DNA of 21,961 bases, taken from the NCBI GenBank assembly GCA_964525945.1, contig CAZGKX010000049.1, forward strand, positions 1 to 21,961. The letters run 5' to 3'. The notes beneath the pieces are model-generated. The model was not told the origin of the DNA. It worked only from the letters and a program-made list of their open reading frames with translations, and searched no databases. The translations under genes were made by a program, and so were the position numbers. Below are positions 1-7,206 of the stretch, one piece after another. This DNA comes from CAZGKX01 sp964525945 (GTDB taxonomy: Bacteria; Pseudomonadota; Gammaproteobacteria; Legionellales; Legionellaceae). Within the stretch, counting starts at the first letter, position 1. Every line of letters starts with the position of its first letter.

Positions 1-399
1 GTAATCGGAATTGTGGCGCATAAAATCCCTAGCAGTTACGCGCCTATTGATTTCGGGACTCCCCGCTTCATACACATGAACATGGTGAATTTTTTTCGTT
101 TTAGATGTCCTAAAAAACCGGCGACCGGGAACGCCATGTTCGCCCAGACAAACATACCCTAAGGATTCAAACAGCTTGTTTAACCGATCCAAAGCATGGA
201 TGTTTTTTACCACAAACAGCATATCAATAATGGGTTTGGCGTAAATTCCTGGAATAGCTGTGCTGCCAATATGATGAACTTCAATATAATTATCTGCCAA
301 TATGGATTGAATTTTCTGAGATTCATTGACAAACAACTGCGGCCAGTTGCAATTGTATGGCTCCAGTTTTATCACACTCACTGTTTTATCAGACGTCAT
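1..399 (-). CDS. GrpB family protein (nucleotidyltransferase fold), 3' part outside window
   Basis: The reverse strand from the ATG at 399 stays open for 133 codons to the window edge, so the gene is partial. Residues 42-60 contain HIGSTAIPGIYAKPIIDML, the hallmark of the GrpB/UPF0157 family (PF04229): a GS-type nucleotidyltransferase motif followed by an acidic residue. Further on, GRRFF and HVHVYE followed by P, E and R residues also fit the family. Members are small cytosolic proteins related to nucleotidyltransferases, and the substrate is usually unknown. The start is chosen because the family begins about here and a GAG lies 8-10 bases upstream. The start codon overlaps, as ATGA, a stop codon of a second reading frame that runs back into the upstream enzyme gene, which suggests the two were once translationally coupled. 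Family assignment is firm; the exact function is unknown. Confidence 0.85.
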   Translation of the reverse strand, partial: MTSDKTVSVIKLEPYNCNWPQLFVNESQKIQSILADNYIEVHHIGSTAIPGIYAKPIIDMLFVVKNIHALDRLNKLFESLGYVCLGEHGVPGRRFFRTSKTKKIHHVHVYEAGSPEINRRVTARDFMRHNSDY

Positions 400-465
400 T
401 TTTTTCTCAAAAATTCATCAAGTTCGGTGCAAAAATGTTCAATTTCAAATGAACAATGATTGCCA

Positions 466-1128
466 TCAAGCGCTTGCCAAATCTGCAATTCGAGCGCATG
501 CCGTATACAATACGTCCCAACCCTGGCGCTGAACCTCAAACAAATGTTGATAATCCTGCGGGCGCAAGTCCTTGAGCAGCGCGAATCCCATAGCCTCATG
601 ATGTTCATCTGCATCGCAGTGAATTTTAAAATAATTCGTTTCCCCATAATGCGACATCACACGATGGGCTTCTTTGAAAAAGAGATTGGCGCTGGACTCC
701 AGCACAAGGTGAACCAAAACAGTTTTATCGGCATTGTCTAAGGTGAACATTTTCCATGCAAACCAACACGAACAAGCCTCAAGGATAGCGTCCCATTGCG
801 GCAACTTCTCACCTCGATCGTGCATCAACGCAATGTCATGGCCAAATTCTTCGCTAAGATGGGCCTGGGCAACGTGTAAATAGGCATTATCTTCCGTTAA
901 GACGCTACGCAGCATCACGGTTTTTTGAAAATAATTGGAAAACACCTGGATAGCGTCCAATAAAGATTGTCTATTTTTTTTATCACGCATGATCTCACTT
1001 TTTATCAAAATCATGAGCGGATTGGTTTGGTAAATGGCCACGTACTTTTGGTTTTGTAAGAGCAATTGGGCAAAATTGTCGGGCATGATGAACTCCGTAT
1101 CATTATTTATGATTAACGGCTTTTTCAT
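466..1128 (-). CDS. Iron-containing redox enzyme family protein (heme-oxygenase-like diiron oxidase fold)
   Basis: This 220-residue all-helical protein resembles the CADD/TenA/UndA-type 'iron-containing redox enzyme' group, which binds one or two non-heme irons in a seven-helix bundle. Candidate ligands are visible: E94 and H97 (ExxH), E144 in the middle helix, and H170-x3-D174-x2-H177 near the C terminus, the same spacing as the H/D/H set of CADD. Such enzymes perform oxidations such as C-C cleavage, N-oxygenation or PABA synthesis; the substrate here cannot be read from sequence. The gene precedes grpB on the same strand. The protein stops abruptly in ...LASA, while a shifted frame continues for about 24 sensible residues and ends in an ATGA overlap with grpB. 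A frameshift (real or a sequencing error) is therefore possible, and the ancestral product may have been about 244 residues. The Shine-Dalgarno region is weak (AAAGAA). Confidence 0.75.
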   Translation of the reverse strand: MKKPLIINNDTEFIMPDNFAQLLLQNQKYVAIYQTNPLMILIKSEIMRDKKNRQSLLDAIQVFSNYFQKTVMLRSVLTEDNAYLHVAQAHLSEEFGHDIALMHDRGEKLPQWDAILEACSCWFAWKMFTLDNADKTVLVHLVLESSANLFFKEAHRVMSHYGETNYFKIHCDADEHHEAMGFALLKDLRPQDYQHLFEVQRQGWDVLYTACARIADLASA

Positions 1129-1177
1129 CGAATTCTTTAGGAATAATCGTCAAGAAAATCATTCGACCCATGGAAAA

Positions 1178-1207
1178 ATTATGAGATTAACATCAAATAT
1201 TTGACAA
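1178..1207 (-). promoter_or_regulatory. Predicted sigma70 promoter for the redox enzyme/grpB pair
   Basis: On the minus strand, TTGTCA (plus 1202-1207) and CATAAT (plus 1178-1183) are separated by 18 bases. Each matches the consensus at five of six positions. Transcription would start about 40 bases before the ATG at 1128. The -35 box overlaps that of the divergent promoter. Confidence 0.45.
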
Positions 1208-1228
1208 TTTGCAACTTCAAACCATACT
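1201..1228 (+). promoter_or_regulatory. Predicted sigma70 promoter for the small exported protein gene
   Basis: A perfect TTGACA at 1201-1206 is followed after 16 bases by CATACT (1223-1228), a weaker -10. An AAGGA ribosome site lies just before the ATG at 1270. The -35 box shares bases with the -35 box of the divergent minus-strand promoter, so the two could compete or be co-regulated. Confidence 0.45.
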
Positions 1229-1269
1229 TAATACAGGCATTTTTTATTTTGAAAAATAAGGAAATTACC

Positions 1270-1458
1270 ATGAATAAAATAACGCATGTTTTAGGAATCA
1301 CCATTGTCAGTTCAATGCTAAGTTTTACAGGAATGGCGATTGCCGCAAACGAGTCGGTATTAACACCTGAAGCCCCAAAGAAAACTTTTACCGACGGGTG
1401 TGTGAATAGCAAAACACAACCAGAAAAACCAGATGTAAAACCAAACAAACACCCCTAG
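1270..1458 (+). CDS. Small exported protein of unknown function (62 residues)
   Basis: Starting at the ATG at 1270, with AAGGA about 8 bases upstream, the product is 62 residues long. It begins with a classical Sec signal peptide: basic MNK, a hydrophobic core to about residue 20, and a probable signal peptidase I site after AIA at residue 25. The mature part is only about 37 residues, rich in Pro, Lys and Thr, with a single Cys near residue 44, so it is probably an unstructured periplasmic or secreted peptide. An in-frame extension upstream exists but lacks a good ribosome site and would bury the signal peptide. I do not recognise the family. Its TAG stop lies in a CTAG palindrome that also holds the stop of the converging gene. 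Confidence 0.6.
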   Translation: MNKITHVLGITIVSSMLSFTGMAIAANESVLTPEAPKKTFTDGCVNSKTQPEKPDVKPNKHP

Positions 1459-3344
1459 CTCATGCCGTAAAGCGGATTGGTCACAGTGATAGTCTGTGAT
1501 GGGGAGGCTTGATTATGAGCTGCCGTTGTGGAAAAGAATCGTAACCGCTCCCCGACAGAACCACTGAATCGTTCCATTGCCGAAGGAATCGCGTGTAGAG
1601 AGGGCAGTTGCGCGTTAAGCTTATGAAACAACTGCGTGAGCTGCTCTATTTTTTCGGCACACCTGGACTGTATTGTAGGCTCAGCCGGATCGAGTTCCAA
1701 GGAGAATTGAGGCAAATCAGGCGTGGTGGGGAACGCTGTGACAAAACAATACAAGAAAACAACCACTTGCAAACCATAAAAAACAGTCAATAAACCGATT
1801 TGATTGTCCGAAATATTATCACCTACCCATAATCCCATCACATTGGTAATAATTTGAAAGATTGCATAATTATCAAGCATGACATTACCCATGGTGTTGC
1901 TGATATTACTGGCGTATCGGCCAAATTTTTGAACGGGATAAGGCGCATTCGGATAGCGGGCAACATGGCATAAAAAAGTTATCGCACAGGCCATGTATTG
2001 GATAATTGCCACATCTTGATCATAAAGAGCAAAACCATGCACATCATCATCGCGGTGTTTATCAAAAATAACATCCAAGACAAAAAATTCCGAACCCAGA
2101 GCGACAAAAGAGCCTGTCGTTAACGCATAACAAAATCCATTCCAGAGTGTTTTTAGGCCGGTTTTATTGGCTACATTGATAACGGATGTGGTGTATAATT
2201 CATTGTTACTAAAATATCCACGCCTCAATCCATACAGCATCACCCCCAAAAGCCCAAACGCAATGATTTTTTTAGGCAAAACCAACGCGCCATACGTTGT
2301 CCAATTTTTAGATACACTAATCACTGATTTCTCAATGAGCATGAAGCGATTGATCAGGGCGAACATTTTCTCTTTGTCAAAAAGCGGACTTCTTAACAAG
2401 AAAACATTTATGGTTAAAGTGGAGACTGCAACTAATAAAAACCAATGAGAATTTTGGTAATAAAAATCACTCTCGGATTCCGGATTTTTTGTGTCGTACT
2501 GCAAATAGACCACTACTAAAAATTCAAATAACAATAACGCTTGAGCGACAGAACGACAGGACAAGGTTAAATCCCCAACAAACGGTCGATGAATGAGGTG
2601 CAAAACCCTGGTCGGATACTCTTCGGGCAAAGGAGGAAACGCCCATTGTCCGGCACCAATTAGGGTTAAAAATGCCCTCTCATTATCGGAATAACCAATA
2701 ACAGTACGGCCACGGTGTTCGCGTATCGCGTCTTCAAGCGCATGCAATTCGTCCAGGGTTAAATCATCATAAACGGAGCTGTCATCACGCGCTGTCATGT
2801 CAATGGTGTTCCATAAAGCGGGTAATGTTTTCGCCAACGTTTCTACGGTTAAAACCAGTTTAAACTTTGTAAATTTATCATCCAACTGGTACAATCCTGT
2901 TCCGGTAATGATCGATGTGTATTGATAGCCATGACTGAGAGCACCATCGATTTCAGGCAGCTGAACCATGTATTTCAACGCGTGGTTTCTGACAATACGT
3001 CTAGAAATGGACGTAGCATCAGAGAGACTGGGACGAACAACAGCTTGGTTTTCAGGGTCCGAAGCCAGCACAGCAGACGCATCAGAACCATGTTCAAACA
3101 TTGTGCCACTTGTAGGATTGGCGGTTTTTTCGTTGCCCTGATCAAAATCGCTGGATGACGAAGAAGAGCATGTTTGCTTGTTAAGTTCCGTCATTTCAAT
3201 CGAAACGCCTTGATGATCCTCATGGTTGGGATTTTCGAGATCAATTTCCGATACGTTCAAATGCGTTATGAAAGCGTCTCGCTTCAGTGGAGGACGCGCC
3301 GGGGTATGGTTCTCTGGCGTATTGAGAGGGAAAGTTGTGTTCAT
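1455..3344 (-). CDS. Multi-pass membrane protein of unknown function, long disordered N terminus
   Basis: This 629-residue protein starts at the ATG at 3344, with GGA upstream; a GTG directly before it is a less likely start. Residues 1-110 are polar, acidic and serine-rich (a run of six Ser near residue 60) and look disordered. A soluble region follows to about residue 255. About seven hydrophobic segments come next, including stretches around LFEFLVVVYL, WFLLVAVSTLTINVFLL, IIAFGLLGVMLYG, ITFLC, and IGLLTVFYGLQVVVFLYC. The last 90 residues are soluble. I recognise no family. A long disordered polar head and tail around a membrane core, in a window with other eukaryote-like proteins, is compatible with a translocated membrane effector, but that is inference. 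Its start lies immediately beside a repeat that also occurs 12.7 kb away. Confidence 0.7.
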   Translation of the reverse strand: MNTTFPLNTPENHTPARPPLKRDAFITHLNVSEIDLENPNHEDHQGVSIEMTELNKQTCSSSSSSDFDQGNEKTANPTSGTMFEHGSDASAVLASDPENQAVVRPSLSDATSISRRIVRNHALKYMVQLPEIDGALSHGYQYTSIITGTGLYQLDDKFTKFKLVLTVETLAKTLPALWNTIDMTARDDSSVYDDLTLDELHALEDAIREHRGRTVIGYSDNERAFLTLIGAGQWAFPPLPEEYPTRVLHLIHRPFVGDLTLSCRSVAQALLLFEFLVVVYLQYDTKNPESESDFYYQNSHWFLLVAVSTLTINVFLLRSPLFDKEKMFALINRFMLIEKSVISVSKNWTTYGALVLPKKIIAFGLLGVMLYGLRRGYFSNNELYTTSVINVANKTGLKTLWNGFCYALTTGSFVALGSEFFVLDVIFDKHRDDDVHGFALYDQDVAIIQYMACAITFLCHVARYPNAPYPVQKFGRYASNISNTMGNVMLDNYAIFQIITNVMGLWVGDNISDNQIGLLTVFYGLQVVVFLYCFVTAFPTTPDLPQFSLELDPAEPTIQSRCAEKIEQLTQLFHKLNAQLPSLHAIPSAMERFSGSVGERLRFFSTTAAHNQASPSQTITVTNPLYGMS

Positions 3345-3364
3345 CACACAGTCCGTTGATAAAA

Positions 3365-3524
3365 TTTAGAGCACTATAACAAATTAATTGTTTTATTTCC
3401 ACTCTAAAAGTGTAAATGATTTCCTAAAAAGGCTGCAAATTCAGGAAATGCTTTGAGCATGATTCAACATGGGTTTTAGGCATTAATACCGAGAATCAGC
3501 GGCCCTGTTCTCTTGCGGCAGTGG
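3365..3524. repeat. Dispersed intergenic repeat, copy A
   Basis: A non-coding stretch of about 160 bp that recurs in the same orientation at 16070-16206. The first 22 bases are identical in both copies (starting TTTAGAGCACTATAAC). Later blocks also align: CTAAAAG, AGTAAAT, GAAATGC, TTGAG, AACATGGGTTT, AATCAGCG and GAGTGG-like ends. Copy A is longer because of short insertions. It fills most of the 3348-3670 gap, where I see no gene. The two copies flank the whole accessory block. Its nature (old insertion remnant, duplicated 3' region, or attachment-like repeat) is not clear. Confidence 0.65.
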
Positions 3525-3542
3525 AAAAGTAATTTTTTGAAC

Positions 3543-3599
3543 TTGAATAATTATTTTTTATCTATCATAATTTTTGTACAAAACTTGTATTTTTTATCT
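3543..3599 (+). promoter_or_regulatory. Predicted promoter and direct repeats upstream of the GNAT-NRPS-kinase operon
   Basis: TTGAAT (3543-3548) and CATAAT (3566-3571) are spaced by exactly 17 bases. Transcription would start near 3578, leaving a leader of about 90 bases. ATTTTTTATCT occurs twice (3553-3563 and 3589-3599), 36 bases apart, and TTGTACAA (3574-3581) is a perfect palindrome at the predicted start point. These could be regulator sites; the region is very AT-rich, so chance matches are possible. Confidence 0.35.
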
Positions 3600-3670
3600 T
3601 AATCATAGTCGATAAAATGCTTACTTTTGTTTTATAAAATCGTGAATTAACCAAGAGCTAGGGAGCACAT

Positions 3671-4585
3671 ATGGATATAGCTTCAAATAATTTAAAGCAC
3701 CCTAATACACCACGTCCTCATTTAAACATGCATAAAATGGAACAGAATCATGTGGAAATTGTACGGCAGTGGTGTATCAATGAAGGCTGGAATTTAGGTT
3801 TACATGATGCAAAAATTTATTTGCAAATAGATCCCAACGGACATTTTATTCTTTTTGATAAGGAAGAACCGATTGGCTCCATCTCTCTTGTAAGGCATAG
3901 AGATGATTTTTTTACAATCGGTCCATTTATTGTTAAGCCAGAATACCGAGAAAAAGGACATGGCGTTTTCATTTGGGATAAAGCCATGTCCCGACTTAAC
4001 GACTTATTAAATCCCTCTATTTTATTGTATGCCGTTGAGGCTCAGGTTAACCGCTATAGAAATCTTGGCTTTAATATGCAACACAAAAATTTAAAATGGG
4101 AATTGAATCAAAAAGCTTATAAAGCTGCAAAACCAACAGTGCCATGCACTTTTTTAACACCAGATGTCATCAACATCATCAGCGAATACGATAAACATAT
4201 TTTTACGGCTTCACGGGAAAAAATCATTACCGAATTGCTAACTTATCCTGATATTAATGGTTTCTTTGTTTGGGCCGATAATAAAATAAAGGGTTATGGA
4301 CTGATACGGCCTTGTATTTTAGGTAACCGCATAGGACCTTTATTCGCTGATAGCAAAGAAATTGCCAAATCGATAATAGGAGCATTGCTCCAACACAGCG
4401 GGGCAGAAAATGTCGTTATCGATATGCCGGAAAGTAATAAAGAGGGTGTGCTTTTAATGACAGAGCTCGAAGCAAAGCATAATCAAAAAAGCGACACAAT
4501 TGCGATGGTTAAAGGGCAGCTTTCCCCAGAATATAATCATAATATCGGGAAAAATTTTGGAATATTTTCTTTGGAAATTGGATAA
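3671..4585 (+). CDS. Two-domain GNAT family N-acetyltransferase
   Basis: This 304-residue cytosolic protein starts at the ATG at 3671 after AGGGAG. Residues about 20-145 form a GNAT domain. The acetyl-CoA loop is visible as YREKGHG (the R/Q-x-x-G-x-G pattern of motif A), preceded by a beta-strand FTIGPFIVKPEY. Residues about 160-300 form a second, diverged GNAT-like half resembling the C-terminal domain found in YitH/HolE-type proteins (PF18014-like). Such enzymes move an acetyl or acyl group from CoA to an amine; the acceptor is unknown. It is followed after 6 bases by the NRPS gene, so both are probably co-transcribed and it may acylate the NRPS product or its precursor. Codons here are clearly more AT-rich than in the downstream OTU region. 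Confidence 0.8.
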   Translation: MDIASNNLKHPNTPRPHLNMHKMEQNHVEIVRQWCINEGWNLGLHDAKIYLQIDPNGHFILFDKEEPIGSISLVRHRDDFFTIGPFIVKPEYREKGHGVFIWDKAMSRLNDLLNPSILLYAVEAQVNRYRNLGFNMQHKNLKWELNQKAYKAAKPTVPCTFLTPDVINIISEYDKHIFTASREKIITELLTYPDINGFFVWADNKIKGYGLIRPCILGNRIGPLFADSKEIAKSIIGALLQHSGAENVVIDMPESNKEGVLLMTELEAKHNQKSDTIAMVKGQLSPEYNHNIGKNFGIFSLEIG

Positions 4586-4591
4586 TTCTTA

Positions 4592-7189
4592 ATGCAATCT
4601 ATTCGATATATTAAAAAACAGGGCCAATTCATCGGCAAAGGTGACATGGTGCCGATTAATAAAAAAGAGACCATTGATACCTTATTTTTAAATCAAGTCA
4701 CACGTACGCCACACGCAATTGCTCTTAGATTTAACGATTCGATTATAACATACCAACAATTGGATCATAGAACAAACAAAATGGTAAATTATCTGGAAAA
4801 AAATGGGCTTTTACCACGTTCACCAGTAGCAATTTATCTAAACCCAAGTTTAGAAATGATCGTTGCTCTTCTCGCCATTTTAAAAGCAGGTTGTTATTAC
4901 GTTCCTCTGGATGTTAATTATCCAGAGGAACGAATTAATTTTATGTTAAAAGACAGTGAGGCGAAATGGATCATTACGGAAAAAGCAACGCAACATAAGC
5001 TAACACTCTTGAATATTCACGCAATAGTCCTTGAAGATATTAGCTCTGATTTAAATTCTCAATCTGAATCGCATGCTTCCAAGGCTTCATCAAATGATTT
5101 GGCCTATATGATTTATACATCGGGCAGTACAGGAGTTCCGAAAGGGGTTCAAATTACACATTTGGCTGTTAATAATCACATGACATGGATGCATCACCAG
5201 TTTCAATTTGATAGCTCCGATAAAATCCTCCTCAAAACCCCCCTATCGTTTGATCCTTCTGTGTGGGAAATTTTTATTCCTCTGTTTACGGGTGGCGAAC
5301 TAGTCATTGCGCCACCAGGCTCACATATTGATCCAGAATTATTGATTGACCTCGTTTGTAAGCACAAAATTACAACCATTCAAATGGTGCCGTCCATATT
5401 AAAATTATTTTTAAACAGTAAACGTATTAAAGAATGTCATTCATTGAAAAAGGTTTATGCGGGCGGTGAATCGCTTCGTCCTGAAATTAAAGCGTTATTT
5501 TTTAAAAAACTTAATTGTCGACTCATTAATCTCTATGGACCAACAGAAGCCACCATTGATATTACTTTTCATGAAGTTTTAGCATCCAATGCTGATATTC
5601 AAGACAACATTATTGGAAAACCAATAGCAAACACCGTTATTTATCTAATAAACGAAGAAAAAAATCTTGCCACGATAGGTGAAACAGGCGAAATTTTCAT
5701 TGGAAGTTTAAGTTTATCAAAAGGGTATTATAATAGAGCTGCTTTAACCAATGAGCATTTTATTGAAAATCCATTTGACAAAAAATATTTTAATATTTTA
5801 TATAAAACAGGGGACTTGGCTCGCTGGTTAAATTCAGGGGAGCTAGAGTATTTGGGTCGCAATAATGATCAGGTTAAAATCAATGGTGTCCGAATAGAAC
5901 CGAAAGAACTTGTGCTGACTATATTGCAACACAAGGCTGTTTCCGATTGCATTGTCATTAAAAGTACAGACACTCATGGACACGACTACCTAGCTTGTTA
6001 TTTGACACATAAACCGCATATCACCCTCGATCTCGCAGAAATAAAAGCGGACTTAAAAAAACGCTTTCCTACATTCATGCTCCCGAAAGTATATATTCCA
6101 ATTCATAAAATACCGTTAACAGTCAACGGAAAGGTTGATATGGCTGCATTACCCAAAGCGAATTTTAAAAAAACCATCAAAATTCATGATTCTGAGGGCG
6201 ACTTGTTGGAAAGCGAGCATAATCTACTTCTTATCTGGCAAATGGTGTTAGAAGTGAACCAAATTAGCATACATGATGATTTTTTTGATGTGGGGGGAAA
6301 TTCATTACTGGCATTGAAATTGTTGAAATTGATTCAAGATAAATTTGAAATATCCCTACAAATAAGGAATATTTTTGAATACCCAACAGTAAAACAACAA
6401 GCCGAACACATCAAAAATATTCAAAATTCGAATTACAAGCTTAAAAAAACAAAAAAATCGCTCACTGATCCTACGATTTGCTTGCAATCGGCGGGATCAA
6501 AAACGCCACTTTTTTTAATTCATCCCATTGGAGGCACTGTCTTTTGGTTTTCCCATTTAGCTAAATTATTAGGCGTATTTCGACCCGTTTATGGTATCCA
6601 AGATCCCAGCATTGATTTAGAAAAACCAGTTTTGAATAGTATCGAAGAAATGGCTGATTTTTACCTACATCATATAAAAAAAATCCAACCGAAAGGTCCT
6701 TATTTAATTGGTGGCGCCTCATTTGGAGCGACTGTAGCCGCAGAAGTTTCAAACCAATTATCAAAAAAAGGTGAGCAAGTTTCTTCTATCATTGTTTTAG
6801 ATGGCTGGGGTATTTATCCTAATACACTTTTAGATAATAACTATTTTAGAAATTCCATGTTAAGACAACATGATGAACTTAAAATGGATTTCAAAAAATA
6901 CGGACTCCCATCCCCTGATATTTTATTTGATATTCAATGGTATAGGCTTAATCTTTTATGGAAATATAAATTGGGATTAATTGAGAGCAACATTGTTCTT
7001 TTTAAATCTAAAGAAATTATGCCAGCATTTTCTGAAATAGATGCACCATTTAATCATTGGGAAAATTTTACCAATAAAGAAATATCAACCATCGTGGTCC
7101 CTGGTAATCATGAGACAATGTTCCAAGAACCTCATGTTTATAATTTAGCAAACGAATTATCAAATTATTTGACATGGAATAACCTATAA
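4592..7189 (+). CDS. Single-module non-ribosomal peptide synthetase: adenylation - carrier - thioesterase
   Basis: The 865-residue protein has an adenylation domain (about 30-525) with core motifs LKAGCYYVPLD (A2), IYTSGSTGVPKG (A3), NLYGPTEATID (A5), YKTGDLARW (A7), GRNNDQVKINGVRIEP (A8) and NGKVD (A10, K514). A carrier domain follows with DVGGNSLLAL, where S571 is the phosphopantetheine site. A type I thioesterase (about 625-860) has GASFG (S710), D737 and H840 as a likely triad. There is no condensation domain. Hand alignment to GrsA gives the pocket D221 P222 W225 Q264 V288 A290 L314 I322 D323 K514. The leading Asp suggests an alpha-amino acid, possibly polar and glutamine-like; this prediction is weak. 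The enzyme would activate one amino acid and release it as a free, cyclised or self-coupled product. It sits 6 bases after the GNAT gene and 17 before the kinase. No phosphopantetheinyl transferase is present in the window. Confidence 0.9.
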   Translation: MQSIRYIKKQGQFIGKGDMVPINKKETIDTLFLNQVTRTPHAIALRFNDSIITYQQLDHRTNKMVNYLEKNGLLPRSPVAIYLNPSLEMIVALLAILKAGCYYVPLDVNYPEERINFMLKDSEAKWIITEKATQHKLTLLNIHAIVLEDISSDLNSQSESHASKASSNDLAYMIYTSGSTGVPKGVQITHLAVNNHMTWMHHQFQFDSSDKILLKTPLSFDPSVWEIFIPLFTGGELVIAPPGSHIDPELLIDLVCKHKITTIQMVPSILKLFLNSKRIKECHSLKKVYAGGESLRPEIKALFFKKLNCRLINLYGPTEATIDITFHEVLASNADIQDNIIGKPIANTVIYLINEEKNLATIGETGEIFIGSLSLSKGYYNRAALTNEHFIENPFDKKYFNILYKTGDLARWLNSGELEYLGRNNDQVKINGVRIEPKELVLTILQHKAVSDCIVIKSTDTHGHDYLACYLTHKPHITLDLAEIKADLKKRFPTFMLPKVYIPIHKIPLTVNGKVDMAALPKANFKKTIKIHDSEGDLLESEHNLLLIWQMVLEVNQISIHDDFFDVGGNSLLALKLLKLIQDKFEISLQIRNIFEYPTVKQQAEHIKNIQNSNYKLKKTKKSLTDPTICLQSAGSKTPLFLIHPIGGTVFWFSHLAKLLGVFRPVYGIQDPSIDLEKPVLNSIEEMADFYLHHIKKIQPKGPYLIGGASFGATVAAEVSNQLSKKGEQVSSIIVLDGWGIYPNTLLDNNYFRNSMLRQHDELKMDFKKYGLPSPDILFDIQWYRLNLLWKYKLGLIESNIVLFKSKEIMPAFSEIDAPFNHWENFTNKEISTIVVPGNHETMFQEPHVYNLANELSNYLTWNNL

Positions 7190-7206
7190 ATTTTAAGGAA
7201 TGGGTT

